NCBI RefSeq assembly: GCF_049898325.1
Contig: NZ_JAFCXL010000002.1
Location: forward strand, 1-64,000
Length of the DNA: 64,000 nucleotides
Reading direction: 5' to 3'
Source of the DNA: JAFCUW01 sp049898325
GTDB lineage: Bacteria > Pseudomonadota > Gammaproteobacteria > Burkholderiales > Burkholderiaceae_D
Of this stretch, positions 16,485 to 24,376 are shown in pieces. Each line of letters starts with the position of its first letter. The stretch's first letter is position 1. The notes below the pieces were generated by a model. It did no database searches. It was not told where the DNA came from and saw only the letters and a program-made list of their open reading frames with translations. The translations under genes and the position numbers were made by a program.

Positions 16485-17678
16485 ATGTGCACATCGCCAG
16501 CGACGCAGACGCCGTCGGAGCAGGCGGCCATCGCGGCCGACATCGACAAGGCGCGCAGCAAGCCGAAACCCACCCAGCGGCGCCACCTGTGGGAGCTGCC
16601 CGCCAATGCCCATTGCCCCGTGATTGGCCTGTGCCTGCCCTTGTCGCTGTTGCGCCGGCTGGTCAACAAGGGCCTGGGCGGCAAGGCGCTGGCCGAGGAC
16701 TACGACCTGCACGTGGGCGCGGTGGCCGAGTGCAAGGCGCGCAGCCGCGTCTCGGTGCTGCTCGAAGACGCCCTCGATCAGCGTTACTGCGTCATGCTGC
16801 ACAAGTTCAAGGGCGCCCACACGGCGCTGGCGCTCAAGCAGTTGTGGCAGGCGGCCAGGGGCGGCGACGACATGGCCGGCGCTTTCTGGGCGGCGCTGAC
16901 CCATCCGGCCTGCGACCATGCACAGCAGGACGCGCTGCTGCGCGAGGTGCACATGCTGCACCACCAGGCCTGCGCCGCCCCGCGCACGCCGCCGGCGCAC
17001 AAGCTCGACGCGGTGCTCGCCCTGGCCGAACGCCGCGCGCAGCAGCTGGCCGAGAAGGCGGGCGAGCTGGCGCAGGCCAGGCTGCTGCTGGCGCACGCGC
17101 GCGCCGAGCTGGTGGGCAGGGACGCCGTCATCGCCCGCCTGGACGCGCAGTTGCGCGAGCAGGGCGCCGCCATGCACGACCTCGACGCGCGCGTGCGCCT
17201 GCAGGACAAATTGGACCTGCTCGAAGCGCGCGAGCGCGAGCGCCAGGCGCGCATGGCGCAATTGCGCGGCGAACTGGCCGCCGCCCGCCAGCAGCTGGCA
17301 GCGCGCGCGGGCGAACTCATCGACGACATGGAAGGCGACGCGCAGGTGGTGGCGCCGCCCGTGCGGCTCGACGACAAGACCGTGCTGTGCGTGGGCGGGC
17401 GCCACCGCAGCGTGGCCAGTTACCGCGGCATGACGGAGCAGACCGGCGCCAGTTTCGCCCACCACGACGGCGGGCTGGAAGACAGCGCGGCCATGCTCGA
17501 CGCCAGCCTGGCCGCCGCCGACCTGGTCATTTGCCAGACCGGCTGCATCAGCCACAGCGCCTACTGGCGCGTGAAAAACCACTGCAAGCGCACCGGTAAG
17601 CAGTGCGTGTTCGTCGACAATCCCAGTGCCAGCAGTTTTTCCTTCGGCTTGCAGAAAATCGCCGTGCGCGTCGAGTAG
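16485..17678 (+). CDS. DUF2325 domain protein with coiled coil
   Basis: This is a cytoplasmic protein of 397 aa. Residues about 30-160 form a globular part of unknown family, about 165-290 are a long Ala/Arg/Gln-rich coiled coil, and about 297-395 are the DUF2325 domain. That domain is easily recognised from VGGRHRSVASYRG, HHDGGLEDS, CQTGCISHSAYW and KNHCKRTGKQCVFVDNPS, with several conserved Cys/His. No biochemical function is firmly known for the family. It is the second gene under the Fur-box promoter at 16121, nine bases after the Cys/His-rich small gene. That makes it part of an iron-limitation response inserted between glucan genes. A GGGGAT ribosome site precedes the ATG. Confidence 0.85.
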   Translation: MCTSPATQTPSEQAAIAADIDKARSKPKPTQRRHLWELPANAHCPVIGLCLPLSLLRRLVNKGLGGKALAEDYDLHVGAVAECKARSRVSVLLEDALDQRYCVMLHKFKGAHTALALKQLWQAARGGDDMAGAFWAALTHPACDHAQQDALLREVHMLHHQACAAPRTPPAHKLDAVLALAERRAQQLAEKAGELAQARLLLAHARAELVGRDAVIARLDAQLREQGAAMHDLDARVRLQDKLDLLEARERERQARMAQLRGELAAARQQLAARAGELIDDMEGDAQVVAPPVRLDDKTVLCVGGRHRSVASYRGMTEQTGASFAHHDGGLEDSAAMLDASLAAADLVICQTGCISHSAYWRVKNHCKRTGKQCVFVDNPSASSFSFGLQKIAVRVE

Positions 17679-17693
17679 CCGCCGTGCGCGGTG

Positions 17694-20393
17694 CTACTCG
17701 ACGAACACCACGGCGGTCCGGGGCGGTATCAGGAAGCGGCCCGTGGCAGGGTCGAAGCGCGCCTGGCGCACCCGCGCGTCGGCCTTCTGGGCCGGGTGCA
17801 GCCGGTAGCGGCGCCCCTGTTCGCCCTCGGCCCGCACGCTGTGGGCGACCTTGTCGACATTGATGAAGTAGGCCAGCGTGCGAAAGCGCGCGCCCGGATA
17901 GCCATCGCCGTCGATGCGGGCGGCGATCAGCGGCGCCGCGCTGGGCAGGAAGTGCAGCCGTTGCTGCACGTCGGCGCTGCTGCGCATGCGCAGCAGGGTG
18001 GTGCTGGCGCGCACCGCCAGCAGATCGCGAAACACGTCGCGGGCGAAGCCGATGTCGGCGGCGGCGGGGCGCAGGCGGGCGTCGGCCAGCAGCGGCTTGA
18101 TCAGCGCGTAATCCTTGCCGTTGTCGGGCGCCGGTGGCAGCCCCGTGCCAAAATAATTGCTCCGGTACGTCCAGTCGAGGCGGTTGAACCAGTCGCCCGA
18201 ATTAAAACTGTTGCGGTCGAGGGACTTCGAGCGCAGGGTGTCGATGCCGGCGTGGTAGTAGGCCACGCCCTGGCTGAAGGCGACGATGGCGGCCCCCAGC
18301 ATCTGCACGCGGGCGCGCTCGGCGGCCGAGGTGGCGCGCGGCAGCTTGAAGGCGTTGATGTCGTAGAGGGTCTGGTTGTCGTGGTTTTCCACGTAGTTGA
18401 CCGCTTCGCCGGGGGCGAGGGCGTAGCCGGCCGGCTGGCCGTTGTAGTCGATCTCACCCAGCGTCCTGTCGGCGCCGTCCCAGGTGCGCAGGCGGTAGTC
18501 GCGCAGGGTGCCGGCCAGCCCCACCTTGACCAGGTCGGCGGCGCGCGCCAGCGCGCTGGCGGGGTGGCCGCCACCGAGCGCGTTGGGGTCGGTGACGAGG
18601 CCGTTGATGAAGCCCTGCTCGCTGATCAGGCGGGCTCCGCTGTCGCCGGCGGCGCCGCCGCGCACGGCGTCGCGCCCGCGGTCGCTGAAGCTGCCGATGC
18701 CGCTGCCGCCCAGCGACAGTTGCGCGGCCTGCACGAAGCGCGCGCCGTTTTCCACTTCGCCGAAATTCCAGCCTTCGCCGATCAGCTGCACGGGGTGGCC
18801 GACGGCCGCATCGACGCGCGCCTGCAACTGTTCCATCACGGCGCGCGGCTGGTGGCCCATCAGGTCGAAGCGGAACGAGTCGATCCGGTACTGGGTGGCC
18901 CACAGCAGCACCGAATCGATCATCAACTTACCCATCATGGCGTTTTCCGTCGCCGTGTTGTCGCAGCAGGTCGACTGGGCCACCGCGCCGGCGGCGTCGA
19001 GCCGGTGGTAGTAGCCGGGCACGATACGGTCGAGCACCGAGCGGGGGTGCTGGCCCGCGCGGTAGGTGTGGTTGTAGACGACGTCCATGCCGACCCGCAG
19101 GCCGATAGCGTGCAAGTTCGCCACCATGGCGCGCAGCTCGACGATGCGGCGCGCGCCATCGGCGGCGTCGCTGGCGTAACTGCCTTCGGGCGCGTTGAAG
19201 TGGAAGGGGTCGTAGCCCCAGTTAAAACAGTCGCGTTCGGCGAAACGCATCACCAGCGCCTGCTGCGTTGCGCTGGCGCGGCCGCCACGGGGCCGGGGCA
19301 CGGCGCAAGCCTGTTCGGGCACGCTGGCGATGTCGTAGACGGGCAGCAGGTGGATGTCGGTCAGGCCCGCGCGCGACAGGGCGGCCAGGTGGCGCATGCC
19401 GTTCGAGGCGGTGTCGCCGAAGGCGGCATATTTGCCCCGGTGGGCGGCCGGCACGCTGGCGTCGTTGATGGAAAAATCGCGCACGTGCAGTTCGTAGACC
19501 ACCATGTCGGTCAGCGCGGCGACCCTGGCGGGCGCCTTGCCGGCGTCCCAGCCGGCCGGCTTGAGCGCGGGCGCGGCCAGGTCGGCGACGTAGCTGCGCG
19601 CCGAGTCCAGGCTCAGGCTGACGGAATACGGGTCGGTGACGAGATTGCGCACCAGGCCCGTGCCATCGGCCACCACGTCGACCAGGTAAGTATAGTAGGC
19701 AGCGCTGGCGGCCGGCGCGGCGGCGCGCCACACGCCGGTCCCTTCGTCCCTTTGCATGGGCGCGATCGACGCAGCGGGGCCGGCGCCGCTGTCGTACAGG
19801 CACAGCGCGACCGCCTGCGCGGTGGGCGCCCATACAGTGAACACGCTGGCGCTGGCGCCAACCGTCACGCCCAGGTCGGCAGTGGCCGCCGTCGCATACA
19901 AGCGGTCGAGCGCGCCGGCGGCCTGGATGCGGGTGGCCGCCAGCACGCGCCCGGCGGCGTCCTCGCGCACCAGCACCAATTGGCCCCGGTGCAGGCTGCG
20001 CAGGGTGGCCAGGTCGGCGTCGAGGCGCAGTTCGGCGCCGGTTCCCACGTAGGCAAAGCGGGGCGCGGCGGCAGCGGCGGCGGCGCGCAGGGGCAGCGCG
20101 CCGTCGGCGCCGCGCACGGCCTGACCGGCATGGGCGACGATCGAGGCGGCGCTGGCGTGGTACAGCTTGAACACGCCCGTGTCGGCCATGCCGGGCCAGC
20201 GCAGCGATGCCTCGTCGAGCCAGACGGCGCGCGCTTCCAGGGTTTCCGTCGACCCGTGCAGGACCGTTTGAAACGGCCCGTCGCAGGCGGCCAGCGGCGC
20301 CGGCGCCGCCTGGGCCGCGCCGAGTGACAGGGCGCAAAACAGGGCGCTCACGCCCGCTACAACAAGGCCGGCGTGGCGCCCGTGGATGCTCAT
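17694..20393 (-). CDS. pulA: pullulanase-type alpha-1,6-glucosidase, GH13
   Basis: This enzyme cuts alpha-1,6 branch points of pullulan, glycogen or amylopectin. The 899-aa protein has a signal peptide (about 1-29, ending GAAQA). N-terminal carbohydrate/immunoglobulin-like modules precede the barrel, which starts near residue 310. The barrel has the pullulanase signature FNWGYDP, region I DVVYNHT, FRFDLMGH with the nucleophile Asp, GEGWNFGE with the acid/base Glu, and ENHDNQTL. It is probably outside the cytoplasm. It follows the POT transporter gene by 22 bases on the same strand, so both are made from the divergent promoter region at about 22100-22200. Together with the amylase it would debranch external glucan. 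Confidence 0.94.
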   Translation of the reverse strand: MSIHGRHAGLVVAGVSALFCALSLGAAQAAPAPLAACDGPFQTVLHGSTETLEARAVWLDEASLRWPGMADTGVFKLYHASAASIVAHAGQAVRGADGALPLRAAAAAAAPRFAYVGTGAELRLDADLATLRSLHRGQLVLVREDAAGRVLAATRIQAAGALDRLYATAATADLGVTVGASASVFTVWAPTAQAVALCLYDSGAGPAASIAPMQRDEGTGVWRAAAPAASAAYYTYLVDVVADGTGLVRNLVTDPYSVSLSLDSARSYVADLAAPALKPAGWDAGKAPARVAALTDMVVYELHVRDFSINDASVPAAHRGKYAAFGDTASNGMRHLAALSRAGLTDIHLLPVYDIASVPEQACAVPRPRGGRASATQQALVMRFAERDCFNWGYDPFHFNAPEGSYASDAADGARRIVELRAMVANLHAIGLRVGMDVVYNHTYRAGQHPRSVLDRIVPGYYHRLDAAGAVAQSTCCDNTATENAMMGKLMIDSVLLWATQYRIDSFRFDLMGHQPRAVMEQLQARVDAAVGHPVQLIGEGWNFGEVENGARFVQAAQLSLGGSGIGSFSDRGRDAVRGGAAGDSGARLISEQGFINGLVTDPNALGGGHPASALARAADLVKVGLAGTLRDYRLRTWDGADRTLGEIDYNGQPAGYALAPGEAVNYVENHDNQTLYDINAFKLPRATSAAERARVQMLGAAIVAFSQGVAYYHAGIDTLRSKSLDRNSFNSGDWFNRLDWTYRSNYFGTGLPPAPDNGKDYALIKPLLADARLRPAAADIGFARDVFRDLLAVRASTTLLRMRSSADVQQRLHFLPSAAPLIAARIDGDGYPGARFRTLAYFINVDKVAHSVRAEGEQGRRYRLHPAQKADARVRQARFDPATGRFLIPPRTAVVFVE

Positions 20394-20415
20394 GGTGTTC
20401 CTGTACAGGGTAAAC

Positions 20416-22014
20416 TTAATCGCGGTAGTTGTCGGTGAGGCGGTAGCGGGTGGCGTACCAGCCGAAGATCAGCGCGGCGACGAAGGCGAAGGCGGCGAAG
20501 AAAATCATCTGGGCGGCGATCACGCCGAAGCCGGTGCTCTTGATCCAGGCGACGACGGTGTCGTTCTTGACGCTGGCGTTGACGATCAGCACCCACAGGC
20601 TGCCCACCGTCACGGCCAGGCTCCAGAAGGCCATGATGATGCCCTTCATCGCTTTCGGCGCCTGGCTGTAGGCGAACTCCAGGCCGGTGGCCGAGACCAG
20701 CACTTCGCCCAGCGTCAGGATGGCGTAGGGCAGGATCTGCCAGGCCATCGAGGTGGGGCTGCCGCTGTCCATGTGGACCTGGATGGCGCCGATGACGACC
20801 CAGGCCAGCGCGGTGAACACGATGCCCGCGGTCATCCGGCGCAGCGCGGTCGGCTCGATGCCCAGCGCCCGGATCAGGGGGAACAGCGCGAGGTTGTTAA
20901 ACGGGATCAGGATCATCACCAGCAGGGGATTCAAGGCCTGCATCTGCGCCGGCTGGAAGGTGAACTCGCTGCCGAACCAGTGCAAGGTGGGCTGGGTCAT
21001 GGCGTTGGCCTGCACGATCCAGGTCGAGGCCTTCTGGTCGAACAGCGACCAGAACGGCGTCACCAGCGCGAACACGATCAGGATGCGCAGCACGGCGCGC
21101 ACGCCGTCGACCGCTGCGGCCGGGTGGGACGCGCGCGCCCGTTCCAGTTGCAGCGACACGCCGACCCCGCCGAAAGCCAGCACCAGCACCAGCGCCAGGC
21201 AGGCGGCAATCACGAAGCCCCATTGCAGCGACATGGCCAGCGAGGCCAGCGCGCCGGCGGCGCCGATGGCGGCGACGATCAGGCCGGGACGGCCCTGGCC
21301 GGGCGCTTGTGCCAGCAGCGCCGTGCGCGCCACCCGCATGAACGAATCGGGATCGGCCGGCGCCGGTGCGATGTGCACGTACTTTTTGCGGCCCGACCAG
21401 AACACCACGGTGGCGATGAACATCAGGATGCCGGGAATGCCGAAGGCGACGGCGGGACCATACTGGCGCAGGAAAATCGGCATCAGCAGGGAGGCGAAGA
21501 AGGAGCCGAAATTGATGATCCAGTAAAAGGCGTCATAGACCAGCTTGGCCTTGTGCTTGTTGGTCTGGTCGAACTGGTCGCCGACGAAGGTCGACACCAG
21601 CGGCTTGATGCCGCCCGAGCCCAGCGCGATCAGGAACAGGCCGAAATAAAACCCGTTCAGGCTGTTTTCAAAGATGGCCAGGCAGGCGTGGCCGGCGCAG
21701 TAGACCAGGCTCAGCCACAGCACCGTGTTGTACTTGCCGAAGAAGCGGTCGGCCAGCCAGCCGCCCAGCAGGGGGAAGAAGTAGACGCCGATGACGAAGG
21801 TGTGGAACACGTGCTTGGCTTCGCCGGCGCGCTCGGCCTCCGGCAGGAACAGCAGCAGGGTGCTGATCAGGAAGGGCGTGAGGATGTTGCGCATGCCGTA
21901 AAAGCTGAAGCGCTCGCAGCCCTCGTTGGCGATAATGTACGGTATCTGGCGCGGCATGCGCCCCGTCCCGGTGCTGCTGACTGCTTGCGCGTCCACGGTT
22001 GCTGCCTGCGACAT
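20416..22014 (-). CDS. POT/PTR-family proton-coupled transporter
   Basis: This is an inner-membrane symporter of 532 aa. It has the family motif NEGCERFSFYGMRN in helix 1, the GGWLADRFFGKY loop after helix 2, and SGGIKPLVSTFVGDQF in the helix 4-5 region. Around twelve to fourteen hydrophobic segments are visible. The family normally imports di- and tripeptides with protons. Here it is first in a two-gene unit with the pullulanase and divergent from an alpha-glucosidase, which is unusual and raises the question of a sugar-linked substrate (inference). The control region upstream holds two of the shared operator-like sites. Confidence 0.9.
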   Translation of the reverse strand: MSQAATVDAQAVSSTGTGRMPRQIPYIIANEGCERFSFYGMRNILTPFLISTLLLFLPEAERAGEAKHVFHTFVIGVYFFPLLGGWLADRFFGKYNTVLWLSLVYCAGHACLAIFENSLNGFYFGLFLIALGSGGIKPLVSTFVGDQFDQTNKHKAKLVYDAFYWIINFGSFFASLLMPIFLRQYGPAVAFGIPGILMFIATVVFWSGRKKYVHIAPAPADPDSFMRVARTALLAQAPGQGRPGLIVAAIGAAGALASLAMSLQWGFVIAACLALVLVLAFGGVGVSLQLERARASHPAAAVDGVRAVLRILIVFALVTPFWSLFDQKASTWIVQANAMTQPTLHWFGSEFTFQPAQMQALNPLLVMILIPFNNLALFPLIRALGIEPTALRRMTAGIVFTALAWVVIGAIQVHMDSGSPTSMAWQILPYAILTLGEVLVSATGLEFAYSQAPKAMKGIIMAFWSLAVTVGSLWVLIVNASVKNDTVVAWIKSTGFGVIAAQMIFFAAFAFVAALIFGWYATRYRLTDNYRD

Positions 22015-22097
22015 GGAATCCCCCTGTATTGACCAGACGCGATACTAGAATGAAGCTGCCGAACTGGCAACTGCTAATTGATCGGTGTGCGCCATCA

Positions 22098-22112
22098 TGT
22101 AGTTTGACTACC
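22098..22112. promoter_or_regulatory. candidate glucan-cluster operator, site 3
   Basis: TGTAGTTTGACTACC lies in the divergent region between the POT transporter and the alpha-glucosidase. GTAGT and ACTAC form a perfect inverted repeat around TTG, and its TTTGACTAC core is shared with site 1 at 9249. It fits the HexR/RpiR-type pattern at all but the last base. Confidence 0.55.
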
Positions 22113-22206
22113 GCAGCTGTGTCCGGTAGCTGCCGGATCGGTGCTAAGCCGTTGAAAAGACGGGTATTGAGCGGGGCTCCAGCGATTGTCGCGCGCCGGT
22201 CTCTGC

Positions 22207-22221
22207 TGTATATTATCTACA
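22207..22221. promoter_or_regulatory. candidate glucan-cluster operator, site 4
   Basis: TGTATATTATCTACA has the TGTA...TACA ends in the same spacing as the other three sites and lies 26 bases before the alpha-glucosidase ATG, where a bound repressor would block transcription or early elongation. Confidence 0.5.
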
Positions 22222-22246
22222 AATCCTTCATTCAGCGGAACTTTTC

Positions 22247-23869
22247 ATGATCATCAACGACACGCCGTGGTGGCGCGAAGCCACCATTTACCAGGTTTAT
22301 CCCCGCAGCTTCCTCGACACCAACGGCGACGGCGTCGGCGACCTGGCCGGCATCACCGAAAAACTGGGGTATATCGCCAGCCTGGGCGTCGATATCGTGT
22401 GGATTTCGCCGTTTTTTACCTCGCCCATGAAGGACTTCGGCTACGACGTGTCTGACTACTGCGACGTCGATCCTTTGTTCGGCACCCTGGCCGACTTCGA
22501 CGCCCTGGTGGCGAAGGCGCACGGCCTGGGCCTGAAAATCATGATCGACCAGGTCTGGTCGCACACGGCCGAAGCGCATCCGTGGTTCACCGAGAGCCGC
22601 GCCAGCCGCGCCAATCCGAAGGCCGACTGGTACGTCTGGGCCGATCCGCGCGACGATGGCAATCCCCCCAATAACTGGCTGTCCGTGTTCGGCGGCTCGT
22701 CATGGCAGTGGGACAGCCGGCGCAAGCAGTACTATCTGCACAATTTCCTGGCCAGCCAGCCGGACATGAATTTTCATCATCCCGAGGTGCAGCAGGTCCA
22801 CCTCGACAATCTGCGCTTCTGGCTCGAGCGGGGAGTTGACGGCGTGCGCATGGATGCCTGCAATTTTCACTTCCACGACACCGAGTTGCGCAGCAATCCG
22901 CCGGCCCTCACGCGCGACACCGCCACCGTCACCGATGTGAACCCGTACGGCATGCAGGCGCACGTCTACGACAAGACCCGGCCCGAGAACATCCCCTACC
23001 TGCTGCGCGTGCGCGCGCTGCTCAATGAATACGACGCCATCGCCATCGGCGAAGTGGGCGCCGACGATGCGCTCGGCGTGATGGCGGCCTACACGGCCGA
23101 CGGCGACAAGCTGCACCTGGCCTACAGTTTTAATTTGCTCACGCCGCAGTTCTCGGCCGCGCACATCCGCACCCAGGTCGAGCAGTTCGAGGCGCGCGTG
23201 ACGGGCGGCTGGGCCTCCTGGTCGGTGGGCAACCACGACAGCATCCGCGTGATGACGCGCTGGGGCGGCGAGCAGCCGTCGCCGGCGCTGGCGCGGGTGG
23301 TGCTGGCGATGCAGCTGGCCTTGAAAGGCACGCCCTGCCTGTACCAGGGGGACGAGCTGGCGCTGACGGAAGCCGATGTGCCGTTCGAGCTGCTGCAGGA
23401 CCCGTACGGCATCACCTTCTGGCCCGAGTTCAAGGGCCGCGACGGCTGCCGCACGCCGATGCCGTGGACGAACGCCGCCCCGAATGGCGGTTTTACCACC
23501 GGCACGCCGTGGCTGCCGCTCGATCCGGCGCACATCGCGGCGGCCGAATCGGTCCAGGACGGCGACGCCGCCTCGCCGCTCAACGCGGCCCGCCGCCTGA
23601 TCCAGTGGCGAAAAGCTCAGCCGCAGCTGACCCGCGGCGACATCGTGTTTTTTGACGCGCCCGAGCCGATCCTGGCGCTGCGCCGCGACCTGCCGGGGAT
23701 GGCGTCGATGCTGGCGATTTTTAACCTGGGGCCGGCGCCGGTGACGTTCGACTGGGCCGCCGCACGGGGCGCCAGCGCCGTCGACGGGCACGGCCTGGCG
23801 GGCCAGGTCACCGATGGCCTGGTCAGCTTGCCGGCCTTCGGCGGCTGGTTCGGCGTGCTGCAGGCCTGA
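22247..23869 (+). CDS. cytoplasmic alpha-glucosidase, GH13
   Basis: This enzyme removes terminal glucose from maltose, isomaltose or short maltodextrins. The 540-aa protein has no signal peptide and begins directly with the barrel (WWREATIYQVYPRSF). Motifs: GVDGVRMDACNF with nucleophile D203, IAIGEV with acid/base E269, and VGNHDS with H330 and D331. The calcium-loop-like DTNGDGVGDL segment of oligo-1,6-glucosidase relatives is present near residue 25. Specificity for alpha-1,4 or alpha-1,6 bonds cannot be settled by eye. It is divergent from the POT-pullulanase unit and would release glucose for the glucokinase at 14257. Confidence 0.93.
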   Translation: MIINDTPWWREATIYQVYPRSFLDTNGDGVGDLAGITEKLGYIASLGVDIVWISPFFTSPMKDFGYDVSDYCDVDPLFGTLADFDALVAKAHGLGLKIMIDQVWSHTAEAHPWFTESRASRANPKADWYVWADPRDDGNPPNNWLSVFGGSSWQWDSRRKQYYLHNFLASQPDMNFHHPEVQQVHLDNLRFWLERGVDGVRMDACNFHFHDTELRSNPPALTRDTATVTDVNPYGMQAHVYDKTRPENIPYLLRVRALLNEYDAIAIGEVGADDALGVMAAYTADGDKLHLAYSFNLLTPQFSAAHIRTQVEQFEARVTGGWASWSVGNHDSIRVMTRWGGEQPSPALARVVLAMQLALKGTPCLYQGDELALTEADVPFELLQDPYGITFWPEFKGRDGCRTPMPWTNAAPNGGFTTGTPWLPLDPAHIAAAESVQDGDAASPLNAARRLIQWRKAQPQLTRGDIVFFDAPEPILALRRDLPGMASMLAIFNLGPAPVTFDWAAARGASAVDGHGLAGQVTDGLVSLPAFGGWFGVLQA

Positions 23870-23893
23870 GCGTTCACAGCGCCGCCGGCTGAC

Positions 23894-24370
23894 TCAATGC
23901 GTGCGCTCCAGCGGGCGCTTGTTGCTTCTCCACTGCGCCAGGCTCAAGGGCTTGTCGCCGGCGCCATCCTCGACCAGGATGGTGCCGCCTTCTTCCGCCA
24001 CCAGGAAATCCTCCCAGCGGTGCACGGCGTCCTTGCCGTTCTCGACAAAACTGAGCTGGTAATACCGTTTGCCGTCGATCAGGCGCGGCGCGGCATCGTA
24101 TTCGATGACGGCGCCACGGGCGCTGCCGCCCGAGGATTTTTCGATCGCGCTCGACCAGGCTTTCAGTTCCGGTAAGGCCATCAGGCTGGCGATGGCCTGC
24201 TGGCGCGCGTCGGCCGTGGCCACGCCGCTGGTGGGGGCCTGGGTTGGCGCGGGCGTTGGCGCGGCCTTTTCGCGGCAACCCGACAGGGCAAGGACAAGCG
24301 CGGCCGCAAGCAGGGCGCGGTGATGAAGAGGTCGGGCGAATGGGGTCATGGTGTCGATGGATGAGTTCAT
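23894..24370 (-). CDS. small lipoprotein of the ABC operon
   Basis: This 158-aa protein has a lipoprotein signal with lipobox LALSGC (Cys near residue 32) followed by a Pro/Ala/Thr-rich linker. The C-terminal domain of about 100 residues is not one I recognise. It carries RYYQLSFVENGKDAVHRWEDF, shown here only in part of its length: RYYQLSFVENGKD then AVHRWEDF. Two ATGs are possible (24370 and 24349) and neither has a clear ribosome site. The start is six bases after the stop of the large permease gene, so it is the last gene of the regulator-ATPase-permease operon and could be its extracytoplasmic partner. It converges with the alpha-glucosidase. Confidence 0.75.
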   Translation of the reverse strand: MNSSIDTMTPFARPLHHRALLAAALVLALSGCREKAAPTPAPTQAPTSGVATADARQQAIASLMALPELKAWSSAIEKSSGGSARGAVIEYDAAPRLIDGKRYYQLSFVENGKDAVHRWEDFLVAEEGGTILVEDGAGDKPLSLAQWRSNKRPLERTH

Positions 24371-24376
24371 CGCAGT

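Noticed and set aside
17691..20327. Plus-strand frame of 878 codons opposite the pullulanase gene
   Set aside because: Antisense shadow of a recognised GH13 enzyme; no family features, no ribosome site.
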